A stretch of DNA of 5,283 bases from JBHIDQ01 sp046760155. Lineage in GTDB: Bacteria > Chloroflexota > Dehalococcoidia > Dehalococcoidales > RBG-16-60-22. The translations under genes and the position numbers were made by a program. Below, one piece after another: positions 1 to 5,283 of this stretch. Within the stretch, counting starts at the first letter, position 1, and every line of letters starts with the position of its first letter. The stretch lies in NCBI GenBank assembly GCA_046760155.1, contig JBHIDQ010000099.1, positions 1 to 5,283 of the forward strand, given 5' to 3'. Below the pieces are notes generated by a model, which saw nothing but the letters and a program-made list of their open reading frames with translations, had not been told where the DNA came from and searched no databases.

Positions 1-362
1 TACCATGCATCAAGCACACCGACGGCAATATCTGGCCTATCTATGATGTCATCCTGGATACCGGAATTGATGGTCTCCACCCCATTGACCCGATGGCGGG
101 TATGGATATCGGTGAGGCCAAAGCCAAATTTGGGGATAAGGTCTGTTTGTGTGGTAACGTTAGCTGTGCTTTCAGCCTGGTTTCCGGGACAGTCGAAGAA
201 GTACGCCAGGAAACCAGAGAGGTCATCAGGAAGGCGGGTAAGGGAGGGGGACTTATCTGCATGTCCAGCAATTCGATTCACTCCGGGGTCAAGCCGGAGA
301 ACTATGTGGCCCTGGTCAAGGCAATCAGAGAATTCGGCCAGTACCCCCTTTCTCTGGACTGA
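1..362 (+). CDS. UroD-fold (uroporphyrinogen decarboxylase / corrinoid methyltransferase family) protein, C-terminal fragment
   Basis: The reading frame is open from the window edge (first full codon at 3) to a TGA at 360-362 and gives about 119 residues, so the N-terminal two thirds lies outside. Visible family signatures are KHTDGN near the start, then GIDGLHPIDPMAGMDI, GDKVCLCGNV, the GT-EEV-ETRE helix, GGGLICMSSNSIHSGVKPEN, and a final FGQYPL. This is the usual C-terminal half of the UroD superfamily, which includes haem-pathway UroD and the MtaA/CmuA/MtbA-type corrinoid or CoM methyltransferases. The protein is cytosolic. It resembles the methyltransferase-like branch more than true HemE. 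The MtaA zinc motif H-x-C is H-T-D here, and the downstream Gly-Cys position reads Ser-Asn, so the metal site and reaction are uncertain. It ends well before the liv promoter and is probably the end of a separate transcript. The family is secure; the substrate is unknown. Confidence 0.85.
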   Translation, partial: PCIKHTDGNIWPIYDVILDTGIDGLHPIDPMAGMDIGEAKAKFGDKVCLCGNVSCAFSLVSGTVEEVRQETREVIRKAGKGGGLICMSSNSIHSGVKPENYVALVKAIREFGQYPLSLD

Positions 363-367
363 GGGGG
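344..367 (+). other. Short GC-rich inverted repeat across the UroD-like stop codon
   Basis: CCCCCT (344-349) is perfectly complementary to AGGGGG (362-367), with a 12-base loop containing the end of the reading frame. No run of T follows, so it is not a classic intrinsic terminator. It could still slow RNA polymerase or protect the 3' end of the message. The functional assignment is weak. Confidence 0.2.
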
Positions 368-517
368 CAGCTACCGATCCCGCTTCACTAATACCAGCCT
401 AATAACTACCGTCTGTTCCACTTTCCAATCATATCAAGGCTTTGGCATCCATACTTGACCGTCTCCTAAGCAGAAGCAATTTCTGGACTTCTTTTGTACC
501 ATACCGTAACAAAACGT

Positions 518-546
518 TTGTGAAAAGGACTTGGTTTCTCTATAAT
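518..546 (+). promoter_or_regulatory. Sigma70-type promoter of the livGFHM-like operon
   Basis: A perfect -10 hexamer TATAAT at 541-546 lies 17 bp downstream of TTGTGA (518-523), a 4-of-6 match to the -35 consensus. The predicted transcription start is around 552-554, giving a leader of roughly 37 bases before the ATG at 590. It sits in a non-coding gap directly before the first ABC gene, as expected for the operon promoter. From 363 to 517 I see no gene, RNA or clear terminator. Confidence 0.7.
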
Positions 547-556
547 AGATTAACGA

Positions 557-571
557 CTTGGGAATGCCAAG
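557..571 (+). promoter_or_regulatory. Leader inverted repeat CTTGG-N5-CCAAG
   Basis: A perfect 5-bp dyad (557-561 with 567-571, 5-base loop) begins just after the predicted transcription start and ends before the ribosome binding site. It could be a small 5' stabilising hairpin in the mRNA or a half-site pair for a repressor. It is short enough to arise by chance. Confidence 0.25.
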
Positions 572-579
572 AGCAATGT

Positions 580-583
580 GGGA
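580..583 (+). promoter_or_regulatory. Ribosome binding site for livG (supports ATG 590)
   Basis: GGGA ends 6 bases before ATG 590. The competing in-frame GTG at 578 has only a weaker GAG-type element (571-573) at a short 4-base distance. The site is modest in strength compared with the other genes here. Confidence 0.5.
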
Positions 584-589
584 AATAAA

Positions 590-1372
590 ATGACCAATCC
601 TCCGGAAATCATTTTGGAAACCCGTTCCGTAAGCAAGTGGTTCGGTGGGGTCAGGGCGGTAGACCGTTGTTCCCTCGCGGTTCGCCGCGGCACTATTACC
701 GGCCTGATTGGGCCCAATGGAGCGGGTAAGACCACGCTATTTAACCTTATCAGCGGAATCTATCGTCCCGATGAAGGCACCATCTTCTTCGACAGTAAAC
801 GGATTGACCGAGTGCCTTCTTACGCTATTTTCCGAACCGGTATCGCTCGCACCTTCCAGGTGACCCGTGACTTAGCTTCAATGACAGTGCTGGAAAATTT
901 ACTGCTTACTCCGCTGGGCCAGAGAGGGGAAGCTTTCTGGTACACCACCTTGAGACCATGGGCGGTGCTTCGTCAGGAACGCAAGCTTAAGGAAAAGGCT
1001 TTGCAAATCCTGAACTGGATTCATCTCGACCATCTTAGGGATGAGCCGGCCGGCCATCTTTCGGCGGGTCAGAAAAAACTCCTCGGGCTGGCAAGGATGA
1101 TGATGACTTCGCCAAGACTGGTGCTTTTGGATGAGCCCGGGGCCGGGGTCAACCCTACTCTCCTTAAACAAATTGTGGATACCATTCAGCGTATGGTCGC
1201 CGAGCAAGGGGTGACCATATTCCTTATCGAACATGATATGGACCTCGTGATGGGCATTTGCAACCCCATCATCGTCATGGACAACGGGGCTAAACTGGCG
1301 GAAGGAACTCCTGAGGAAATCCGTTCCAATGAAAGCGTCCTGAGTGCCTATCTTGGAGGGTCGGTAACATGA
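590..1372 (+). CDS. livG: LivG-type ATP-binding protein of a branched-chain amino acid-type (HAAT) ABC importer
   Basis: This is a cytoplasmic ATPase subunit that pairs with the LivF-like protein below to power uptake. Counting from the ATG at 590 (260 aa, normal for LivG), the motifs are Walker A GPNGAGKT at 41-48, Q-loop Gln in RTFQ at about 90, signature LSAGQ at 157-161, Walker B LVLLDEP at 177-183, and the switch histidine in IEHDMD at 215. WFGGVRAVD near the N-terminus and the long insert between Q-loop and signature are typical of LivG. All catalytic positions are intact. The signature has Ala for the second Gly, a common tolerated variant. A GTG at 578 is in frame and would add four residues, but ATG 590 has GGGA (580-583) at good spacing and is preferred. 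The gene is first in the operon. Its stop overlaps the next start as ATGA, indicating translational coupling. Substrate specificity is not set by this subunit. Confidence 0.93.
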   Translation: MTNPPEIILETRSVSKWFGGVRAVDRCSLAVRRGTITGLIGPNGAGKTTLFNLISGIYRPDEGTIFFDSKRIDRVPSYAIFRTGIARTFQVTRDLASMTVLENLLLTPLGQRGEAFWYTTLRPWAVLRQERKLKEKALQILNWIHLDHLRDEPAGHLSAGQKKLLGLARMMMTSPRLVLLDEPGAGVNPTLLKQIVDTIQRMVAEQGVTIFLIEHDMDLVMGICNPIIVMDNGAKLAEGTPEEIRSNESVLSAYLGGSVT

Positions 1373-2082
1373 GAAAAGAGCCGATTCTAATCGCCGAAAA
1401 CATTGTGGCCGGTTATGGAGACGCGGATATCTTGCACAGCGTGACGGTAGAAGTCTTTCCTGATGAGATAGTGTGCATTATTGGCCCCAACGGTTCAGGA
1501 AAGTCAACATTGATGAAGACCATTGCCGGACTACTAAAGGCACGTGAGGGGCGGCTGGTCTTTGAAGGCGAAGAGATCTCCGGGTTGCCCCCACACCGCA
1601 TCACGGCCAGAGGCCTGTCCTACGTTCCTCAATCGGATAACATCTTCCCCAACCTCACCGTCGAAGAAAACTTGGAGATGGGAGGTTTCCTCCGTGAAAA
1701 GGGGGTGCACCACAAAATTAAAACCCTTTACGGGCTTTTCCCAGCCCTCCGGGAAAAAAGCGGTGTCCGGGTGGCTAAGCTAAGCGGCGGGCAGCGCCAG
1801 ATGGTTGCGCTGGCCCGCGCACTGATGCTGGAACCCCGCATGCTACTCCTTGATGAGCCATCGGCAGGACTTTCTCCTATTTTTGTTGAGACCCTTTACG
1901 AACAGATTCACAAAATACATGATATGGGTGTCTCCATACTGATAGTGGAGCAGAATGCCGTCAAGGCATTGCAGAATTCACACCGTTGTTACGTTCTAGC
2001 CGCCGGGGAAAATCGCTTTCAAGGCTCTTGCCACGAGGTACTGGGAAGCGAAGAACTCGGGCGACTTTATCTTGGGAGATAA
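1369..2082 (+). CDS. livF: LivF-type ATP-binding protein of the same ABC importer
   Basis: This is the second cytoplasmic ATPase of the transporter, 237 aa, which is the usual LivF length. The motifs are Walker A GPNGSGKST at 39-47, Q-loop Gln in VPQ at 88, signature LSGGQ at 138-142, Walker B MLLLDEP at 158-164, and the D-loop SAGLSP directly after. The segment VEQNA at 193-197 has Gln where most ABC ATPases have the switch histidine. This is the normal LivF hallmark, not damage, and separates it from the LivG-like partner. The start at 1369 overlaps the livG stop by 4 bp (ATGA) and has GGAGGG at 1355-1360, eight bases upstream. It ends with TAA just 5 bp before the permease start, so it lies within the same transcript. 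The assignment to the LivF subfamily is firm; the ligand of the system is not known. Confidence 0.94.
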   Translation: MRKEPILIAENIVAGYGDADILHSVTVEVFPDEIVCIIGPNGSGKSTLMKTIAGLLKAREGRLVFEGEEISGLPPHRITARGLSYVPQSDNIFPNLTVEENLEMGGFLREKGVHHKIKTLYGLFPALREKSGVRVAKLSGGQRQMVALARALMLEPRMLLLDEPSAGLSPIFVETLYEQIHKIHDMGVSILIVEQNAVKALQNSHRCYVLAAGENRFQGSCHEVLGSEELGRLYLGR

Positions 2083-2087
2083 ATCTG

Positions 2088-2999
2088 ATGGCGGAGCTTA
2101 TTGTCTACGGTATCGTTCTGGGAAGTATCATCACCCTCGGAGCAATTGGACTCAGCCTGGTTTACGGGATACTGCGCTTCGCCCATTTTGCCCACGGTGA
2201 TTTCATGACTCTAGGAGCGTATTGTGCGCTATTGTTCAGTGGATTATTCGCCCAAGCGGGCGTTTCTTCCCAGCCCCTGGGACCTTTTTCCTTCGGCTTC
2301 AACCTGCTGTTGTCCTTTCTCCCTGCCGTGTTGCTCGCCGCGGGAGTGGCTCTCGGAGTCGACCGCTTTTTCTATCGGCGGTTAAGAAAATTAAGGCTAT
2401 CCCCGGTGCTGATGGCGATGGCCTCCCTGGCCATTGCCTTTGTGATCAGGAGCATCGTTTATATCACTTGGGGTCCGGACTTCCATTTCTATGTGAGCGG
2501 GCTGCGAACCTCTTGGGACCTCCCTTTCGGAATAAAACTCCGCCCGGATCAGGTCTTTATTTTAGGAGTAGTTGTCATTCTGGTGGTCAGCCTGCACCTG
2601 TTCCTGGGAAAAACCAAAATAGGAAAGGCGCTACGGGCTACTGCCGATAACCCAGATTTGGCTCGTGTCAGCGGCATAAATACGGATGCCATGGTTGCCT
2701 GGACCTGGACCATCGGGATAGTGTTGGCTAGCGTCGCCGGTATCCTGCTGGGAATAGATGCCCAGGTTCGACCTGAGATGGGATGGGCTTTCCTCATTCC
2801 CTTATTTGCTGCGGTAATTTTAGGAGGGATCGGAAGTTTCTACGGTGCTTTACTTGGCGGCCTCACCATTGGCATCGTGCAGCAGGTATCAACCCAGTGG
2901 TTGCTTCCCAGCTACAAGCCAGCCGTGGCTTTCTCTATTCTCATCCTGATGCTGCTATTTCGCCCTAGAGGACTCCTAGGAGGACGTTATGGAGCCTAG
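2088..2999 (+). CDS. livH: LivH-type inner-membrane permease of the ABC importer
   Basis: One of two membrane subunits forming the channel. At 303 aa it is the usual LivH size. It is very hydrophobic, with about eight likely membrane segments (roughly residues 4-30, 35-55, 70-93, 104-125, 155-174, 206-223, 234-260, 278-292). Family motifs are RFAHFAHGDFMTLGAY at 30-45, the cytoplasmic coupling loop GKALRATADNPDLARVSGI at 179-197 that contacts the ATPases, ILGGIGSFYGALLGG at 244-258, and the closing FRPRGLLGG. ATG 2088 is chosen over an in-frame upstream ATG at 1986, because that one would lie inside livF and add 34 charged residues foreign to the family. Position 2088 also has GGGAGA at 2074-2079 with 8-base spacing. 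Its end overlaps the next permease gene by 11 bp. Confidence 0.94.
   Translation: MAELIVYGIVLGSIITLGAIGLSLVYGILRFAHFAHGDFMTLGAYCALLFSGLFAQAGVSSQPLGPFSFGFNLLLSFLPAVLLAAGVALGVDRFFYRRLRKLRLSPVLMAMASLAIAFVIRSIVYITWGPDFHFYVSGLRTSWDLPFGIKLRPDQVFILGVVVILVVSLHLFLGKTKIGKALRATADNPDLARVSGINTDAMVAWTWTIGIVLASVAGILLGIDAQVRPEMGWAFLIPLFAAVILGGIGSFYGALLGGLTIGIVQQVSTQWLLPSYKPAVAFSILILMLLFRPRGLLGGRYGA
2964..2983 (+). promoter_or_regulatory. livM ribosome binding site within a palindrome
   Basis: A full AGGAGG (2978-2983) lies 5 bases before the livM ATG at 2989. Part of it is the right half of the 10-bp palindrome CTCCTAGGAG (2973-2982). CCTAG (2964-2968) can also pair with CTAGG (2976-2980) around a 7-base loop, which would partly mask the site. 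Ribosomes finishing livH would open such a structure, so it would fit coupled translation of the two permeases. The Shine-Dalgarno is clear; the masking is inference. Confidence 0.55.
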
Positions 3000-3960
3000 T
3001 GGATTGCTGAGCTTTATGGCCGGTTTCGCCACTATGGCTGCGATCTATGCCATTTTCGCTCTGGGGTTAAATCTGCAGTGGGGCTATTCCGGGCTTTTTA
3101 ACATCGGCATCGCCGGGTTTTTTGCCATCGGGGCCTATGCTTCGGCATTGGTGACGCTGCCTGAGCCTAAGGGTGCACTGGCTTCATATGTCTTTCAGGT
3201 CGTGGGGCTGAACCAGCCCTTTCCGATAGGAGTGTTAGCGGCTGGCATTATCTCCGGGATAATCGCCCTGATAATAGGCATAATAACCCTCAGGCTCCGT
3301 GAGGATTATTTGGCGATAGCTACTCTGGGGATAGCGGAGTCCATCCGCCTCATTTTCAACAATGAGAGATGGCTGGCTAATGGCCCGCAAGGGCTGATCG
3401 GTTTACCCCGACCTTTGGCGGAGCTGGTAGCACCCGGGATATACCACTATCTTTATCTGGGTATCGTTGCCCTCTTCCTGGTGATGACCTTCCTTTTCAT
3501 AGAACACATAACACGGTCCCCTTGGGGGAGGGTGCTCCGCGCTATCCGCGACGATGAAGTGTTAGCCGCAACGAGTGGCAAGAACGTAGTGGCTTATAAG
3601 CTTCAGGCACTGGTTGTGGGTGCGTTTATTATGGGAATCGGTGGCGCGCTTTACGCCCACTCGGTAGGCGCTATCCAGCCAGGAACTTTCGAACCCCTCT
3701 TCGGTACCTTCATCATCTGGGTGATGCTCACCCTAGGCGGGACTGGGAATAATAAAGGAGCCATCCTAGGAGCCTTCGCCGTCTGGGCAATCTGGGCAGG
3801 TACCGAGTTTCTTACCGACCGCCTGCTGCCACCCATGCTAATATCGCGTGCTCCCTACATCCGTACCGCTCTTATCGGCATCATGCTCGCCGCCCTACTA
3901 GCATGGCGCCCACGTGGCTTACTTCCCGAGGAACGCCAGGTATCCCGCTTGCTTAAGTAG
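2989..3960 (+). CDS. livM: LivM-type inner-membrane permease of the ABC importer
   Basis: The second channel subunit, 323 aa, within the normal LivM range and without the N-terminal extension of enterobacterial LivM. Motifs run in the expected order: GLNLQWGYSGLFNIGIAGFF around 26-45, followed by AIGAY to 50, LRLREDYLAIATLGIAESIR at 101-120, GPQGLIGLP at 132-140, and the ATPase-coupling loop SPWGRVLRAIRDDE at 177-190, continuing into AATSGKNV to 200. YKLQALVVGAFIMGIGGALYA follows to 223, then GGTGNNKGAILGA at 250-262 and the C-terminal WRPRGLLPE. Several long hydrophobic stretches (about 7-28, 36-58, 80-102, 152-172, 207-225, 240-268, 290-306) fit a polytopic membrane protein. The ATG at 2989 overlaps livH by 11 bp and has a perfect AGGAGG upstream. 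It is the last gene of the operon and faces the binding-protein gene 24 bp away. Confidence 0.94.
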   Translation: MEPSGLLSFMAGFATMAAIYAIFALGLNLQWGYSGLFNIGIAGFFAIGAYASALVTLPEPKGALASYVFQVVGLNQPFPIGVLAAGIISGIIALIIGIITLRLREDYLAIATLGIAESIRLIFNNERWLANGPQGLIGLPRPLAELVAPGIYHYLYLGIVALFLVMTFLFIEHITRSPWGRVLRAIRDDEVLAATSGKNVVAYKLQALVVGAFIMGIGGALYAHSVGAIQPGTFEPLFGTFIIWVMLTLGGTGNNKGAILGAFAVWAIWAGTEFLTDRLLPPMLISRAPYIRTALIGIMLAALLAWRPRGLLPEERQVSRLLK

Positions 3961-3984
3961 CCCTCGTCCTCGTCCCAGCGCTGA

Positions 3985-5211
3985 CTACGGACTCTCCAGA
4001 CGGACAGTCTCTATAGTGCCCCCGGTGTACTTCCAAATCTCGATAGGTGTAACGACGTCACCGTTATTGTCGAAGTCTATCGCCCCGGCTGAGCCCTCGA
4101 AGTTAATGTCCTTACCGTCTTTCAGTAGGTCCACCGCTTGCTGGATGCCCTCAGCACCGGGTATGACTACATCACCGGGCGGACTAGCTATCAAGTTAAG
4201 CTCATTGCGTAGTGTTATGGGGGTCAGGTCTCCAGCTAGTTGCGCCCTAAGTCCGGCAAGAGCAGTTACCACCACGGCATCATACACATTGGTCATAAAG
4301 GGCAATGGCGGGAGTTCACCGTACTCAGCATTATAGGCACTTTCGAAAGCATCGCTGGCGGGTCCTTTCTCAGAACCGGGTGCGGTACCGAGCATACCTT
4401 CAAGACTTTCGGCACCGACGGCAGCAATAATTTCCTCTGATTTGGTGCCATCACAGAAAAGGAAGGTATCGAAGAAGCCTCCTTCAATGGCTTCTTTAAG
4501 ATAAATAGTGGCATGTCCAGGGTAACTGATGGCCACCAGAACATCAGGATTGCCCTCGTCAGCCTTCTTCAGCTCGGCAACATAGGTGGGGGCTGCTTTT
4601 TCATCGTGTGGCACCGTAGCCAGTACCTTACCACCCTGGCCTTCAAAGGATTCCTTAAACACATCGGCCAGTCCCTGGCCATAAGGGTTATTGACAAAGA
4701 TTACGGAAGCAGTCTTATAGCCCTGCTCGGCAGCAAGTCGACCCTGAACCACACCCTGAAGAGCATCTGAAGGACAGGTTCGGTAGACGAAGTTCTGGCC
4801 CTCGTCTGCTGGGAGGTGCGAAATAAGTGGAGAGGTCGAAGCATAGGAAATTAAGGGTACCTGTTTGGGGATAGTTACCGACTCCGCAATGGGGATGGTC
4901 ACCCCACTGGCCGCGGCACCAACGATAGCGAAAACTTGATCCACGTCAACCAGCTTTCGGGCAGCTTCGACCGCCGGAATCGCCGAGGTTTGGGTATCGG
5001 CATAGACCAGTTCTACCGGAACACCAGCCTCTTCAAGTTGCTTCGCTGCCAGATCGGCCGCCTTCTGGAAATTACCGCCAAACTCAGAGAGAGGACCGGT
5101 AAATGGCAGCATAACACCGATTTTGACGGTCTCCAGAGGCTTGGCACAGGCCGGCAGAAGCACCAAGATAAGGGTAAGGAGAATACTCAATAACAAAGAC
5201 AACCTTTTCAT
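3985..5211 (-). CDS. Extracellular substrate-binding lipoprotein of a LIV/HAAT-type ABC importer (LivJ/LivK-like)
   Basis: This protein captures the ligand outside the membrane for the LivHMGF-like importer. It has 408 aa. Residues 1-21 are a signal peptide (basic MKR, then a long Leu/Ile run), and L-P-A-C at 19-22 is a lipobox, predicting cleavage before Cys22 and lipid anchoring. The rest is a type I periplasmic-binding fold (Peripla_BP_6): KIGVMLPFTGPLSEFGGNF at 30-48, AIVGAAASGVTIPIAES at 95-111, PLISYASTSP at 119-128, NPYGQGLADVFKE around 175-187 opening the second lobe, YDAVVVTALAG at 310-320, and the C-terminal FEGSAGAIDFDNNGD at 371-385. The Ser/Thr-rich loops near 102-105 and 125-127 correspond to ligand-contact loops in LivJ-type proteins. 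The start has a strong AGGAGGG site and a near-consensus promoter. The gene is convergent with livM, an unusual placement. Ligand could be branched-chain amino acids or another amino acid, amide or aromatic acid. Confidence 0.93.
   Translation of the reverse strand: MKRLSLLLSILLTLILVLLPACAKPLETVKIGVMLPFTGPLSEFGGNFQKAADLAAKQLEEAGVPVELVYADTQTSAIPAVEAARKLVDVDQVFAIVGAAASGVTIPIAESVTIPKQVPLISYASTSPLISHLPADEGQNFVYRTCPSDALQGVVQGRLAAEQGYKTASVIFVNNPYGQGLADVFKESFEGQGGKVLATVPHDEKAAPTYVAELKKADEGNPDVLVAISYPGHATIYLKEAIEGGFFDTFLFCDGTKSEEIIAAVGAESLEGMLGTAPGSEKGPASDAFESAYNAEYGELPPLPFMTNVYDAVVVTALAGLRAQLAGDLTPITLRNELNLIASPPGDVVIPGAEGIQQAVDLLKDGKDINFEGSAGAIDFDNNGDVVTPIEIWKYTGGTIETVRLESP
3989..4010 (+). terminator. 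Possible weak terminator hairpin of the liv operon, inside the 3' end of the opposing gene
   Basis: On the + strand, GACT-C-TCC (3990-3997) pairs with GGA-C-AGTC (4002-4009) around a 4-base loop, with one C/C mismatch. It is followed by the fairly T-rich TCTCTAT. It lies 30 bp past the livM stop, within the last codons of the convergent binding-protein gene. The T-tract is poor and the stem interrupted, so termination here is only a possibility. The 24-bp gap between the two stops holds no better candidate on either strand. Confidence 0.25.
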
Positions 5212-5233
5212 ATCTTATCCCTCCTCAAGATAT
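5210..5233 (-). promoter_or_regulatory. Leader hairpin that presents the Shine-Dalgarno in its loop
   Basis: On the - strand, ATATCTT (5233-5227) is perfectly complementary to AAGATAT (5216-5210). The 10-base loop GAGGAGGGAT holds the whole Shine-Dalgarno, and the A and U of the start codon form the end of the right arm. The stem is A/T-rich with a single G-C pair, so it would be weak and possibly temperature- or ribosome-sensitive. The repeat is plainly visible; a regulatory role is inference. Confidence 0.4.
5219..5225 (-). promoter_or_regulatory. Strong ribosome binding site of the binding-protein gene
   Basis: Read on the - strand the sequence is AGGAGGG, 7 bases before the ATG at 5211-5209. 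It is the strongest site in the window together with that of livM, and fits the need for many binding-protein copies per transporter. Confidence 0.75.
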
Positions 5234-5244
5234 TGTTGCTGAGT

Positions 5245-5273
5245 ATTATGAACTAGTAGACACCACTTGTCAA
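5245..5273 (-). promoter_or_regulatory. Sigma70-type promoter of the binding-protein gene
   Basis: On the - strand, a perfect -35 TTGACA (5273-5268) is followed after 17 bp by CATAAT (5250-5245), a 5-of-6 match to the -10. The predicted start is near 5238, leaving a leader of about 27 bases. It would give the binding protein its own strong transcript, independent of the livGFHM-like operon. A dyad GACA-N5-TGTC (5259-5271 on the + strand) overlaps the -35 and spacer and could be an operator. Confidence 0.8.
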
Positions 5274-5283
5274 GAGGGCTTCG

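Noticed and set aside
363..517. Possible small RNA or small gene in the gap upstream of the liv promoter
   Set aside because: I saw no convincing open frame with a ribosome site, no riboswitch-like structure and no terminator before the promoter.
899..1234. 111-codon open frame on the - strand
   Set aside because: It lies wholly within livG, whose ATPase motifs are clear, and its translation has no recognisable domain. It is a shadow frame.
1986..2087. In-frame 34-residue N-terminal extension of the LivH-like permease
   Set aside because: It lies inside livF, is rich in Arg/Lys/Ser with no family resemblance, and the ATG at 2088 has a proper ribosome site and family-typical N-terminus.
3966..3977. 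Tandem CCTCGT-type repeat in the convergent gap
   Set aside because: There are only two imperfect short units in a 24-bp gap, so chance is the simplest explanation.
3914..4336. 140-codon + strand open frame across the convergent junction
   Set aside because: It overlaps the end of livM and the intact binding-protein gene. Its Ser/Pro-rich translation looks like antisense of coding sequence, and I see no ribosome site.
1..5283. CRISPR array, insertion sequence, tRNA, phage or defence genes
   Set aside because: No spaced direct repeats, transposase, terminal inverted repeats, tRNA-like folds or defence domains are visible. All long coding regions are accounted for by transporter genes and the UroD-like fragment.

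Overview
The window is a piece of bacterial chromosome of intermediate base composition. It carries a nearly complete high-affinity amino-acid-type ABC uptake system of the branched-chain (HAAT/LIV) class, plus the 3' end of an unrelated enzyme gene. Strong Shine-Dalgarno sites, sigma70-type promoters and a lipoprotein-type binding protein show a bacterium. The lipidated binding protein and the UroD-like methyltransferase relative would suit an anaerobe such as a Chloroflexota (Dehalococcoidia-like) or Firmicutes/Desulfobacterota member. That placement is a weak inference from general resemblance, since there is no rRNA or marker gene here.

Layout. Positions 1-362 hold the C-terminal part of a uroporphyrinogen-decarboxylase-fold protein (+ strand, start outside the window). 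A gap of about 215 bp follows, ending in a good promoter (TTGTGA-17 bp-TATAAT, 518-546) and a short leader with a small inverted repeat. Positions 590-3960 are a tight four-gene operon on the + strand: livG-like ATPase, livF-like ATPase, livH-like permease, livM-like permease. Their junctions are a 4-bp ATGA overlap, a 5-bp gap and an 11-bp overlap, so they are almost certainly co-transcribed and translationally coupled. Only 24 bp after livM, and pointing the other way, lies the substrate-binding lipoprotein gene (3985-5211, - strand). It has its own near-consensus promoter (TTGACA-17 bp-CATAAT, read on the - strand at 5273-5245) and an AGGAGGG ribosome binding site set in the loop of a small hairpin.

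How it works. The binding protein, anchored by a lipid on its N-terminal cysteine, captures a ligand outside the membrane and delivers it to the LivH/LivM channel. LivG/LivF hydrolyse ATP to drive import. All the core parts are present and intact. The family carries branched-chain amino acids, but also other amino acids, amides, urea and aromatic acids, so the ligand cannot be named from sequence alone.

I did not find an undescribed system. The points worth a second look are the convergent, separately promoted binding-protein gene with almost no intergenic space, the ATPase-first gene order, the possible mRNA structures at three sites (two gene starts and the livH/livM junction), and the absence of the MtaA-type zinc ligands from the UroD-like protein.
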